Shown: positions 23,362 to 30,636 of the stretch, piece by piece
Numbering within the stretch: the first letter of the stretch is position 1
How the letters are laid out: each line of letters begins with the position of its first letter
NCBI GenBank assembly: GCA_036787835.1
Contig: DAIQON010000007.1
Location: forward strand, 1-51,696
Direction of reading: 5' to 3'
Source of the DNA: DAIQON01 sp036787835
GTDB taxonomy: Bacteria; Patescibacteriota; Saccharimonadia; Saccharimonadales; UBA4665
Length of the DNA: 51,696 nt
Made by a program: the position numbers and the translations under genes
Notes under the pieces: generated by a model
Database searches by the model: none
The model's input: the letters and a program-made list of their open reading frames with translations, nothing else
What the model was told of the DNA's origin: nothing

Positions 23362-24006
23362 ATGAAACTACTGAATAGACTAAAACTAAACTCTAAAGGC
23401 TTTGGCCATGTCGAAATACTCGCGTTCCTAGTGGTGTTTGTTGCTATAGGTGGACTTGGGTACTATGTATATAACAAAAATATAGCTCATGCTGGTAGCT
23501 GGACGCCGTTAAGCTTTCAGCCAGTAGCCAGCGGAGTTAATCTATCTGGTCTTAGTGCCGAAGCTTGCCAGACTTTAGTCAACTCGAACCATCTTGTTCA
23601 AATAGCTGCAACTGATACTAATTCTAGTTTTGGTACCGTCCAATATAAGACCTTCATAGCTGCGCCTAAAACAGTGAGCGGTTACCGGGCTACGTCACAA
23701 CTTAGGTACAAGACAAAGATCACTGGCCCAAATCAATTAGTTAACCTCACTACTCGAAGTACAGGAGCAATTGGTGTAAGTGTCTATTCAAATAATGGAT
23801 CAAAGCTTGGTGGTTACTTCTACCAGTCTAATGCAGGCGCGGTATCTTCGAGCGTAAGTGGATCTAGCTCAGGGATTAGTCAGTACATCGTTGCCGCTAA
23901 CTTGAGCACATGTCCTGGTTCATCTCCGGTTTCTGGCGCTACTTCAGGTGCAGTTAGCGGATCAGCAACATCGTCAACTGGCTCGACAACTACCGTCACA
24001 AACTAA
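23362..24006 (+). CDS. Type IV pilin-like secreted protein
   Basis: 214 residues. The N-terminus reads K12-G13-F14-G15-H16-V17-E18 followed by a 20-residue hydrophobic helix. This matches a prepilin site (cleavage after Gly, Phe at +1, Glu at +5). The rest is an outside domain with two cysteines (EACQTL and STCPGS) and a Ser/Thr/Gly-rich tail from about residue 170 (SSPVSGATSGAVSGS) that looks like a flexible stalk. It is probably a minor pilin or surface adhesin. It sits between rnc and rpsP with its own ribosome site (AAAAAGG). Confidence 0.7.
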   Translation: MKLLNRLKLNSKGFGHVEILAFLVVFVAIGGLGYYVYNKNIAHAGSWTPLSFQPVASGVNLSGLSAEACQTLVNSNHLVQIAATDTNSSFGTVQYKTFIAAPKTVSGYRATSQLRYKTKITGPNQLVNLTTRSTGAIGVSVYSNNGSKLGGYFYQSNAGAVSSSVSGSSSGISQYIVAANLSTCPGSSPVSGATSGAVSGSATSSTGSTTTVTN

Positions 24007-24058
24007 GGATAATAGCCGCTCTTTAACTTAGCTAACCAAACAAAGAACCTACAATAAA

Positions 24059-24087
24059 TTGACATAAGAGGTGGTAATCTGTAAAAT
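24059..24087 (+). promoter_or_regulatory. Promoter of rpsP
   Basis: TTGACA (24059-24064), a 17-nt spacer and TAAAAT (24082-24087). The leader is about 50 nt and has no clear Shine-Dalgarno sequence. Confidence 0.65.
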
Positions 24088-24141
24088 AGCATCTATATTA
24101 TCTATTAACCTAATTGGTAGAAAGTGACTATTAAGAAGTAG

Positions 24142-24606
24142 ATGTTAGTTATCCGTTTGCAACGAACCGGCCGTAAAGGTCATGCGATGTTTCGTATTGT
24201 AGTTCAAGATTCTAGGCGCACGCCTTCAAGCGGTAAGGTTGTGGCTCGACTTGGTAGCTATGATCCACACGCTAAAACAGTTATTTTAGACAAAGAAAAA
24301 GCCAGCCTATTTCTTAAGAATGGCGCTCAGCCATCAGATCGAATGATCAAGATTCTTCAAGCTGAGAAGGTTAAACTGCCTGACTGGGTTACCAAAGCTG
24401 ACGAAAAGAAACGTGAAGTTAAGAACCCTGAAAAGAGACGTTCTACTGCTCCAGCTAGCGAAGAACCAATCGTAGAAGAAATTGTAGAAGCAGCCGCCGA
24501 AGAGGTCATTGCTGAAGAAGCTGTTGAAGTTGCAGCAGAAGAGGCTGTAGCCGAAGACGCGGCTGCCGAAGCTGAACCTACTGAAGAAGAAGCTCCAAAA
24601 GAATAA
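24142..24606 (+). CDS. rpsP: Ribosomal protein bS16 with acidic tail
   Basis: bS16 of the small subunit: MLVIRLQRTGRKGHAMFRIV and SGKVVARLGSYDPHAK are typical. The core ends near residue 85, and the chain then runs on to 154 with an Ala/Glu-rich tail (from about 105, EEPIVEEIVEAAAEEV and further AEE repeats). Usual bS16 is 80-100 residues. The tail is probably helical or disordered and acidic, with unknown role. A consensus promoter lies upstream and an intrinsic terminator just downstream. Confidence 0.95.
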   Translation: MLVIRLQRTGRKGHAMFRIVVQDSRRTPSSGKVVARLGSYDPHAKTVILDKEKASLFLKNGAQPSDRMIKILQAEKVKLPDWVTKADEKKREVKNPEKRRSTAPASEEPIVEEIVEAAAEEVIAEEAVEVAAEEAVAEDAAAEAEPTEEEAPKE

Positions 24607-24632
24607 AATACTAAAATAGTCACTACTCCGAG

Positions 24633-24656
24633 CAGGCTTGTTAAAAGCCTGTTTTT
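24633..24656 (+). terminator. Intrinsic terminator after rpsP
   Basis: CAGGCTT (24633-24639) pairs with AAGCCTG (24645-24651) around a 5-nt loop and is followed by TTTTT. Confidence 0.85.
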
Positions 24657-24702
24657 AAGATAGGCTAATATTAAAGCTAACAAATAAAAAAGCTAAAAAA
24701 AT

Positions 24703-24966
24703 ATGTCACTATTACCCATTAAAATGAATAATTCTAGTTTTGGTCGCATCGACGCCATTATTATTAGCCTTGTGGATCTAGTAATCTGTTCAGTCGGCTA
24801 TTTTTTCTATAATGCCAATGTATCTAATAATGGACACCAAGTAAGCTTGACGTCTGAAACCACTGCTCAAGAAACTACCTCTCGTTCACCAACCGTCTCA
24901 CAGATGGCCACACCAGCTCCGACCAATGTCAACTCCATGCACTTAACAACCGACAATGGCTTCTAA
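24703..24966 (+). CDS. Small pilin-like protein with degenerate prepilin motif
   Basis: An 87-residue protein with the pattern S12-F13-G14-R15-I16-D17 and a hydrophobic helix to about residue 36, parallel to the G-FGHVE pilin-like protein 1.3 kb upstream. The residue before the cleavage site is Ser in place of Gly and the +5 residue is Asp in place of Glu, so processing may be altered or lost. The outside part is short and Ser/Thr-rich. It could be a decayed copy or a small pilin-type peptide. lepB follows after 9 nt. Confidence 0.55.
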   Translation: MSLLPIKMNNSSFGRIDAIIISLVDLVICSVGYFFYNANVSNNGHQVSLTSETTAQETTSRSPTVSQMATPAPTNVNSMHLTTDNGF

Positions 24967-24975
24967 AGCATTATC

Positions 24976-25665
24976 ATGGATGATTTAAATAAACCAAAAC
25001 CTGCACCGCCTCTTGAGGCAGTTATTGCTGATGAGCCTCTGGTTAAAACGGTGACTATTTCGCAGGCGCCGGTTTCTGGCACTGTTTCACAAACAGATAT
25101 AAAAAAAGAAAAAACTAGGAGCTACGTTCGGTTAGGAATCTTAGTTGTCGTAATTATTGCAGCTGTCTGGCTGACACTCAGCTACATCATTACCCCGACT
25201 CTTGTTAACGGTATCTCTATGCAGCCAACTTTCTACACTGGTAATGTTGTTTTAGTTTGGGAATTCCCCGAAACTTGGGCCAAAATCACCAATAGTGAAT
25301 ACATACCTAATCGGGGCAATATTGTTATTATTAAACAAACTCCGGTCTCCGGCGAAGATCTTATTAAGCGTGTAGTCGGCTTACCAAATGAAACAATTAA
25401 TATAAGCAATAATGTCGTAACTATCTACAACCCAACGCATCCAAATGGCTTTAATCCTGACAGCTTATACTTTAAGCAAGCACCGCAGACTGCCGGACTG
25501 GTTAATACCCAAATCGGAGCTGGAAAAGTATTTGTAATGGGCGACAATCGACTACCGGGCGCATCTATTGACTCTAGATCGAGTATCGGCCCGGTATCAT
25601 CAGGCGATATCGAAGGCCGAGTTATCTTGCGTATCTATCCGTTTAATCAAATGACACTATTTTAA
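24976..25665 (+). CDS. lepB: Signal peptidase I
   Basis: A 229-residue type I signal peptidase that removes signal peptides outside the membrane. A Pro-rich cytosolic N-terminus (1-50) is followed by one membrane helix (52-72), then the catalytic Ser81 in GISMQPTF, Lys131 in GEDLIKRVVGLP, and the conserved MGDNR...SRSSIGPV box near the C-terminus. The length and order are typical of Gram-positive-type enzymes. It lies in a small secretion island with pilin-like genes and a surface protein. Confidence 0.94.
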   Translation: MDDLNKPKPAPPLEAVIADEPLVKTVTISQAPVSGTVSQTDIKKEKTRSYVRLGILVVVIIAAVWLTLSYIITPTLVNGISMQPTFYTGNVVLVWEFPETWAKITNSEYIPNRGNIVIIKQTPVSGEDLIKRVVGLPNETINISNNVVTIYNPTHPNGFNPDSLYFKQAPQTAGLVNTQIGAGKVFVMGDNRLPGASIDSRSSIGPVSSGDIEGRVILRIYPFNQMTLF

Positions 25666-25671
25666 AACAGA

Positions 25672-26664
25672 CTATTTAAATTTAGCGACAACAATATCTT
25701 CATCATCTACTTCTTGGTCTTCAACATGTGCCGGAGCCTTATCAATACCATGATCAACTACAAATCGGCGGTGTTTGTAGATAAGATGGATACCAATAAT
25801 TACTAGACCTATGACCATCAAAAGAGCGACAACAATAGTCGCGAGAACTACTTTATTACGTGACTGGTATACTCGGCTCTTAATATAGAGCATGCCTGTT
25901 ACGTCATTGCCCATGTTAATATTTTGGTTTATATCTACAGTCTGGCCGTCTTTCAGGCTTAACTGAGTGACTATTTTGTGTTGGCCGCCATCTAAATAGT
26001 TACGATTAACAGGCTTCAGTACAGTTCCTCCATATAAATACTTGCCATTATCGAAGTAGCTCACCTTGGTGTAGCCTACACCGGTAACAGGCACCACAGT
26101 GTATACCGCTATCTGATCAGTGGCATGCGAGATGATCGTTGGCTCTAAAACTGCCGGTTGATTAGCATAGATCACGTTACAGGCAATTGTTGGGGTACAT
26201 ATATTTGGATTACTAACTATAAGCGTAGATAGTACTGAAGAGTAAGGATAGGCTCCGAGTCCATCTGCCGACGCTATTAGAAATCCGCCGGTCCCTGCAG
26301 GATTAGACAGCTGCCCAATTGGTGTCCAAGCGCTGTTATTGGCATTTACCGTGCCAATAACGTTACATTGCCCATCAAAGAATGACTGGAAGTATAAAGT
26401 AACGCTAGTTACTGGCTCCTGTGAATTGCTTAGCTTTATATATACTTGACCTGTTTTAGGTAGGTTTTGAGAGGTAACCTGGAATTGGTTAGGGTCAGAA
26501 CCGCAACTTCCGAGTCTGTTTACATTAGCCGTCTGCAAATTAGTCGGAGGCGACGTCGATGCCGAAGCTCTACTTATTGAGCTACCAATAAAAAAACAGA
26601 TTAACACCGAAACTGATATTAAGCAGGTTCTTCTGATGCTGGTTAGAGATTGTTGCATTTTCAT
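25672..26664 (-). CDS. Secreted or membrane-anchored surface protein
   Basis: A 330-residue protein with an N-terminal signal helix (about 11-30; TCLISVSVLICFFIGSSIS), a beta-rich outside region with cysteines (RLGSCGSD, DGQCNVIG, NPNICTPTIACNV), and a C-terminal membrane helix (about 274-296) with a short acidic-charged cytosolic tail. This type I topology suggests an extracellular beta-domain protein, perhaps involved in host or surface contact. I recognise no family. It converges with lepB (6 nt between stops). Confidence 0.65.
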   Translation of the reverse strand: MKMQQSLTSIRRTCLISVSVLICFFIGSSISRASASTSPPTNLQTANVNRLGSCGSDPNQFQVTSQNLPKTGQVYIKLSNSQEPVTSVTLYFQSFFDGQCNVIGTVNANNSAWTPIGQLSNPAGTGGFLIASADGLGAYPYSSVLSTLIVSNPNICTPTIACNVIYANQPAVLEPTIISHATDQIAVYTVVPVTGVGYTKVSYFDNGKYLYGGTVLKPVNRNYLDGGQHKIVTQLSLKDGQTVDINQNINMGNDVTGMLYIKSRVYQSRNKVVLATIVVALLMVIGLVIIGIHLIYKHRRFVVDHGIDKAPAHVEDQEVDDEDIVVAKFK

Positions 26665-26809
26665 TTTTAGTGCCTATAGACAAGTGTATTAGATAAGGCT
26701 TATCTTTGTAAACAAAAGCTTTTTAAGAGACCGACTAAGGGGCAGTAAAAACCATTAACATTTGGTATACTTGTAAGTACTACAAAGTAATGGAGGGAGC
26801 TACCTATAT

Positions 26810-27286
26810 ATGAGTAATATTGATGAACAATTTGTAGATTTTGTCGTAAAGTCTCTAGTAAATAAGCCCGATGAAGTAAAAATAGAACGACGTATTGATG
26901 AGAAGGGAGTTCTACTTGAGCTGACCGTTGACCCTGAGGACTTAGGAAGAGTAATCGGTAAGCGTGGCGCTACCGCACAAAGCATTCGAACCCTGCTGAG
27001 GGCTCTTGGTACCAAGAATGATGCCCGCTACAACCTTAAGATTGTTGACAATGGTACTTATGAGCATGCACCTCGCCGAGACGACGATGCTCAGGCAGCT
27101 CCAGCACCAGCTAAGCCAAAAGACGATGTTATTGGTGACGTGACCCAAGACGACGCAGCAGCAGTCGTAGACGAAATTGATTTGCCTGAAACTGAGGAAG
27201 AGGTAGTCGAAGAGCGAAGCGTAACCAGCGATAAAGTTTCTCAAGCTCGAAAAGAGCTAGAAGAAATGGATGACCTCGACTTATAG
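26810..27286 (+). CDS. khpA: KH-domain RNA-binding protein (KhpA-like)
   Basis: The first 80 residues form a KH fold with the RNA-gripping loop IGKRG (49-53; GRVIGKRGATAQSIRTLL), as in KhpA/YlqC, which commonly lies between rpsP and trmD. KhpA helps bind small RNAs and, in firmicutes, cell-division mRNAs. This protein runs on to 158 residues with an acidic tail (about 85-158; EETEEEVVEERS-like), twice the usual 75-80 residues. The GGAGGGAG ribosome site is one of the strongest in the window. An extended -10 (TGGTATACT) precedes it. Confidence 0.88.
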   Translation: MSNIDEQFVDFVVKSLVNKPDEVKIERRIDEKGVLLELTVDPEDLGRVIGKRGATAQSIRTLLRALGTKNDARYNLKIVDNGTYEHAPRRDDDAQAAPAPAKPKDDVIGDVTQDDAAAVVDEIDLPETEEEVVEERSVTSDKVSQARKELEEMDDLDL

Positions 27287-27302
27287 GCTTTAAGTTTACT
27301 TC

Positions 27303-27332
27303 TTGCCAAGAGGCATTTTAGTCAGTTATACT
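27303..27332 (+). promoter_or_regulatory. Promoter upstream of the trmD leader
   Basis: TTGCCA (27303-27308), an 18-nt spacer and TATACT (27327-27332). The transcript would enter the hairpin and terminator region at 27343-27458. Confidence 0.6.
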
Positions 27333-27338
27333 GTTAGG

Positions 27339-27458
27339 TAATATGTCTTCAAAATAAAGACATTCAAAAATTAAACAAAAAAGCTCGCCTGCGAGACATC
27401 TTAAAAAGATGAGAGCTTTATGTGACAACGATACCGGTTATAACAAACCGGTATTTTT
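27339..27458 (+). ncRNA. Structured leader or small RNA upstream of trmD
   Basis: About 120 nt. Hairpin 1 is ATGTCTT/AAGACAT (27343-27363). Then AAAGCTC (27380-27386) pairs with GAGCTTT (27413-27419) around an inner hairpin CATCTT-AAA-AAGATG (27397-27411), with a competing CTCGC/GCGAG hairpin (27384-27395). An intrinsic terminator ends it 40 nt before trmD. It could be an attenuator controlling trmD or an independent small RNA. It carries no known riboswitch signature. Confidence 0.45.
27431..27458 (+). terminator. Intrinsic terminator before trmD
   Basis: ATACCGGTT (27431-27439) pairs with AACCGGTAT (27446-27454), 6-nt loop, then a T run. It lies between the leader promoter and trmD, so trmD expression from that promoter would require read-through. 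Confidence 0.88.
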
Positions 27459-27496
27459 GTTTAATAACTAAATAACAGATAGAATATGATTTAGAT

Positions 27497-28153
27497 ATGA
27501 TACAAATCCAATTTATTAGCCTGTTTCCAGAAATGTTTGACGGAGTACTGGGTAGCTCAATGTTGCTTAAGGCCCAAAAAATTGAGGCTGTTAACTTTAG
27601 CCATATTAACCTGAGGGATTTTGGTTACGGACCTAGGAGCACGGTAGATGATACACCTTATGGCGGCGGCGATGGTATGTTACTGATGATCGAGCCGATG
27701 GTTAAGGCCATAGAGCAGGCAAAGGCTAATGATCCTAGGGCGATAGTTATCTTACCAACTCCAGCAGGCAAGACGTTTTTGCAATCAACGGCAAAAAAGT
27801 TAGCCGCAGATAATCAAGGTCTTATTATTTTATGTCCCAGATATGAGGGCTACGACGAGCGGGTTCTTAAGTGGGTAGATATGCCTATTTCTATCGGCAA
27901 CTACGTTCTGACAGGTGGCGAACTTCCAGCGATGGTAATTACCGATTCGGTAGTTAGGCTACTTCCTGGGGTGCTCGGCGGAGAATCAAGCGTCGACATT
28001 GAATCTTTCCAAGACGACGACAAGAGCATTGAGTTTCCGCAGTACACCAGGCCAGAAGAATTTAGAGGTCTAAAAGTACCAGAGGTACTATTAAGTGGTC
28101 ATCACCAAGAAATTGCCAAGTGGCGCCAAGAAAACACTAAAAAAGAGCTATAA
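27497..28153 (+). CDS. trmD: tRNA (guanine-N1)-methyltransferase
   Basis: TrmD methylates G37 of tRNAs with GG at 36-37 to prevent frameshifting, using a SPOUT trefoil knot for SAM. The start (QFISLFPEMFDGVLGSSMLLKA), the substrate loop TPYGGGDGMLLMIEP and the knot region (SIGNYVLTGGELPAMVITDSVVRLLPGVLG) are all conserved. At 218 residues it lacks part of the longer C-terminal domain of E. coli TrmD (about 255), which is common in reduced genomes. The usual partners rimM and rplS are not beside it; sodN follows. Confidence 0.96.
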   Translation: MIQIQFISLFPEMFDGVLGSSMLLKAQKIEAVNFSHINLRDFGYGPRSTVDDTPYGGGDGMLLMIEPMVKAIEQAKANDPRAIVILPTPAGKTFLQSTAKKLAADNQGLIILCPRYEGYDERVLKWVDMPISIGNYVLTGGELPAMVITDSVVRLLPGVLGGESSVDIESFQDDDKSIEFPQYTRPEEFRGLKVPEVLLSGHHQEIAKWRQENTKKEL

Positions 28154-28189
28154 TAGAAACTATAAGAATTAACAGAAGGAGGCAAGTAA

Positions 28190-28573
28190 ATGAGGTTAAG
28201 TTTTATAAAGCCAGTTTACGCACATTGTGATCTTCCTTGCGGAGTTTACGACCCAGCGCAGGCTAAGATCGAGGCGCAGAGTCTAAAGGCGGTTCTCGAA
28301 AAATATGATGGGCTTGATGAGCACGGTAAAGTCAGAGCAACAATCATTAAAGAAGAGAGAGCCGAGCTGGTTAAACATCATTTAATGGTGCTTTGGGCCG
28401 ACTACTTTAAGCCAGTGCATCTGGAGAAGTACCCTGATCTTCATGAAAAGTTTTGGTTAGCCATAAAGCAGGCCAGTGAGGTTAAGCAGCACCTTGATGT
28501 TGGTGCAGCAGATAAATTGCTAGAACAGATTGATGAAATCAGCAAAATCTTCTGGGCAACTAAAAAAGCTTAA
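28190..28573 (+). CDS. sodN: Nickel superoxide dismutase precursor
   Basis: Ni-SOD converts superoxide to oxygen and hydrogen peroxide. The nickel hook HCDLPCGVYDPAQA follows an 11-residue leader ending PVYA; cleavage before His12 frees the N-terminal amine and the His that, with the two Cys of HCDLPC, bind nickel. The rest (ATIIKEERAELVKHH, WADYFKPVHLEKYPDLHEKFW, IDEISKIFWATKKA) follows the Streptomyces enzyme closely. A strong GAAGGAGG site precedes the ATG, and a TATAAT lies at 28149-28154. The maturation peptidase gene overlaps its 3' end. Confidence 0.96.
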   Translation: MRLSFIKPVYAHCDLPCGVYDPAQAKIEAQSLKAVLEKYDGLDEHGKVRATIIKEERAELVKHHLMVLWADYFKPVHLEKYPDLHEKFWLAIKQASEVKQHLDVGAADKLLEQIDEISKIFWATKKA

Positions 28574-28850
28574 GCACCCGCTACTACTCCGAAGAGTTAA
28601 CGGCAATAGTATGTTGCCTAACCTTAGTCCTGGCAAGATTGTTGTTGCTTCTTCATTTTCTAAAATCAGAGTAGGCAGAGCGGTAATATTTAGCGACCAA
28701 GGCAAGGATAAGATAAAACGAGTAGCCAAGCTTGAAGACGACAAAGTCTATCTACTGGGAGATAATCCAAAAGAGAGTACTGATAGCCGTCAGATAGGCT
28801 GGCTGCCAAGCAATAGAGTTTTGGCCTCTGTCATCTGGCCATCGATATAA
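28533..28850 (+). CDS. sodX: Nickel SOD maturation signal peptidase (SodX)
   Basis: A 105-residue S26-family peptidase lacking a membrane helix, as in SodX proteins that cleave the Ni-SOD leader. Catalytic Ser26 is in VNGNSMLPNL, and the general-base Lys62 in DKIKRVAKL. The LLGDNPKESTDSR box matches the MGDN...SxDSR motif of signal peptidases. The preferred start is the ATG at 28533 (a TTG lies just upstream); it overlaps sodN by 41 nt, so translation is coupled. This pairing is strong support for both assignments. Confidence 0.9.
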   Translation: MKSAKSSGQLKKLKHPLLLRRVNGNSMLPNLSPGKIVVASSFSKIRVGRAVIFSDQGKDKIKRVAKLEDDKVYLLGDNPKESTDSRQIGWLPSNRVLASVIWPSI

Positions 28851-28924
28851 CCACTTTATGCACATCTTATCCGACCTCCAAGCCGCTATCGCTTGCGTTA
28901 TATCTGGGTGTTTTATAGACTAAT

Positions 28925-29062
28925 AAATACCACTGTGAGGTGGTTGGCAAGAGATCCCTCAAAAGATCTCAAAACCATTTGAGCAGTTAAATAAGGTTAG
29001 CAATAACTTTAGCGACCGTTCAACGGGAGAGCTCTTTATCTTTATTGATAAGGAGTTTTTTT
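28925..29062 (+). ncRNA. Candidate structured RNA between sodX and the ABC permease
   Basis: Four successive hairpins: ACCAC/GTGGT (28929-28944), GAGATC/GATCTC (28951-28970), AACC-ATTT/AAAT-AA-GGTT (28973-28998) and CCGT/ACGG (29016-29026), then a terminator at 29032-29062. A weak promoter TTGCGT...TAGACT lies near 28894-28922. No reading frame of any size is present. I cannot match it to 6S, SRP, tmRNA or RNase P RNA. It may instead be a structured 3' end of the sodNX transcript. Confidence 0.4.
29032..29062 (+). terminator. Intrinsic terminator
   Basis: CTCTTTATC (29032-29040) pairs with GATAAGGAG (29047-29055, one G-U) followed by seven T. On the plus strand it ends the sodN-sodX transcript or the candidate RNA. 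Confidence 0.82.
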
Positions 29063-29095
29063 CGTTTTAAATTATATCATTCTTAGGTCAAAGCC

Positions 29096-29842
29096 TCAGG
29101 CTTCTATACGATTAAACCTTCGCGTCCCATATATTGCGCAAACAGCCAGCGTTACTAACAGAACCAGCATATCTCGATAGATACCAAAGGTTGAATGACC
29201 TATAAGTACCCAGCGCATGGCATCGACTCCATAAGATATCGGGTTTATTTCAGAAATATACTTAAGCCAGGTAGGAACATTATTAAGCGGGTATAAAGCA
29301 CCACTCAAGAAGTACAGCGGAAAGACCAAAAACTGGTTAATTGCCTGGAAGCCTTGCATATCCTGAACAAACGAGCCAAAAGCCGAACTAAAGCAAGCGA
29401 TGGCGATAGCCATAATTGCCATAATGCCGATGGCCACCGGTATAAGTGCATAGTTATATACCCGAAACCCAAGAGCGAAAGAAATTAGCAGAACTAAGGT
29501 CCCTTGAATTGTGGCCGTAGTCGCACCCCCCAGCGCTCCGCCAATCATGATTTTGAACCTAGATACCGGTGCGACCATAGTCTCTTTCAAAAAACCAAAT
29601 TGTCGATCAAAAATAATCATCGCACCAAAGAACATGGCCGAGAATAAGACAGTTTGAACCATAATGCCAGGGACCAAGAACTCAAGATAGTTACCTTGAC
29701 CGGCGTGCTTAAAAGCCGCTCCAAGACCAAAGCCAAGAGCGAGCAGAAACAAAAGTGGCTGACCAACAGAACCTACGATTCTAGATTTACTTCTGATGTA
29801 GCGTTTAAGTTGTCTTAGCCATAAGAAATAAATAACTTTCAT
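29096..29842 (-). CDS. ABC-2 type exporter permease
   Basis: A 248-residue membrane subunit of an ABC-2 exporter with six hydrophobic segments. The segment FFGAMIIFDRQFGFLKETMVAPVSR matches the conserved ABC-2 permease loop, and LFPLYFLSGALYPLNNVPTWLK-like sequence near 175-195 is the family signature. Its ATG overlaps the stop of the ATPase gene (4-nt overlap), so they form one transporter. Families of this type (DrrB) export antibiotics, lipids or polysaccharides; the substrate here is unknown. Confidence 0.9.
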   Translation of the reverse strand: MKVIYFLWLRQLKRYIRSKSRIVGSVGQPLLFLLALGFGLGAAFKHAGQGNYLEFLVPGIMVQTVLFSAMFFGAMIIFDRQFGFLKETMVAPVSRFKIMIGGALGGATTATIQGTLVLLISFALGFRVYNYALIPVAIGIMAIMAIAIACFSSAFGSFVQDMQGFQAINQFLVFPLYFLSGALYPLNNVPTWLKYISEINPISYGVDAMRWVLIGHSTFGIYRDMLVLLVTLAVCAIYGTRRFNRIEA

Positions 29843-30627
29843 CGCATTGCCTTTGCCCTATTTCGCTCAGCCCAGGCGTTTTGTGGACCAGCATTATTGT
29901 CTCTAGTACCGACACCAGTTAGTTTAAGGTAGGCTTGTTCTAGCGTCTTAGTCTTAGTCTGATTCATTAAATCTTTTGCCGTCCCAGTAGCTATAATCTT
30001 ACACTGATCTATAAAAGCGATCCGGCTTGCATTAATCTCAGCTTCTTCCAGATAGTGGGTAGTAAAGAAAATGGTCATATTTTGTTCACGACTAAGCTTT
30101 TGAACATAGTCCCAGAGCAGATTACGTGTTTGGGCATCAAGACCTAAAGTAGGCTCATCGAGAAAAAGTAGTTTTGGGTGGTGAAGCAGGCCCCTAGCAA
30201 TTTCTAGCCTTCTTTTCATTCCACCTGAGTAAGTTTTAACGAATGAATCCTTGCGATCCCACAGATCAACTAGTTCAAGCAGGTCTTTAATTCTAGACTC
30301 AAGCTGTGACTTTGGAATGCTATATAAAACTGCGTGGAGCTGCATATTTTCGTAGGCCGTCATCTCAACGTCAACACTGGGGTCTTGGAAGACTATTCCG
30401 AAGCTTTTACGGGCAGCGGCTTGATCTTTAACTACATTGTGGCCATTAAGCTCTAAAGTGCCACTAGTTGGCCTTAAAAGCGTAGTCAGCATCTTTATAG
30501 TAGTACTCTTACCGGCACCATTAGGCCCAAGTAGAGCAAAGCGCTCTCCGGGCTCAATTTCGAAGCTAATGTCATCGACAGCTGTAAAGTTACCAAATTT
30601 TTTAACTAGATGCTTAACTTTAATCAT
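29839..30627 (-). CDS. ABC exporter ATPase (DrrA-like)
   Basis: A 262-residue ATPase that powers the ABC-2 permease encoded just downstream. The Walker A GPNGAGKST is at 34-42, the signature TYSGGMKRRLEIARGLL at about 155, and Walker B LLFLDEPTLGLD follows. The C-terminal extension after residue 225 is short and does not match a known regulatory domain. It starts 9 nt after the MFS gene stop, in a MarR-MFS-ABC operon. Confidence 0.93.
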   Translation of the reverse strand: MIKVKHLVKKFGNFTAVDDISFEIEPGERFALLGPNGAGKSTTIKMLTTLLRPTSGTLELNGHNVVKDQAAARKSFGIVFQDPSVDVEMTAYENMQLHAVLYSIPKSQLESRIKDLLELVDLWDRKDSFVKTYSGGMKRRLEIARGLLHHPKLLFLDEPTLGLDAQTRNLLWDYVQKLSREQNMTIFFTTHYLEEAEINASRIAFIDQCKIIATGTAKDLMNQTKTKTLEQAYLKLTGVGTRDNNAGPQNAWAERNRAKAMR

Positions 30628-30636
30628 ATTATCTCA

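Noticed and set aside
24357..24683. Minus-strand Ser/Ala-rich 108-aa frame over rpsP
   Set aside because: It is the antisense reading of the Glu/Ala repeats of the bS16 tail; no separate start site.
28860..29062. Possible SRP, 6S or tmRNA gene
   Set aside because: The GGAAG/GNRA SRP loop, a tmRNA tRNA-like end and a 6S-like closing stem are all missing; kept only as an unassigned structured candidate.
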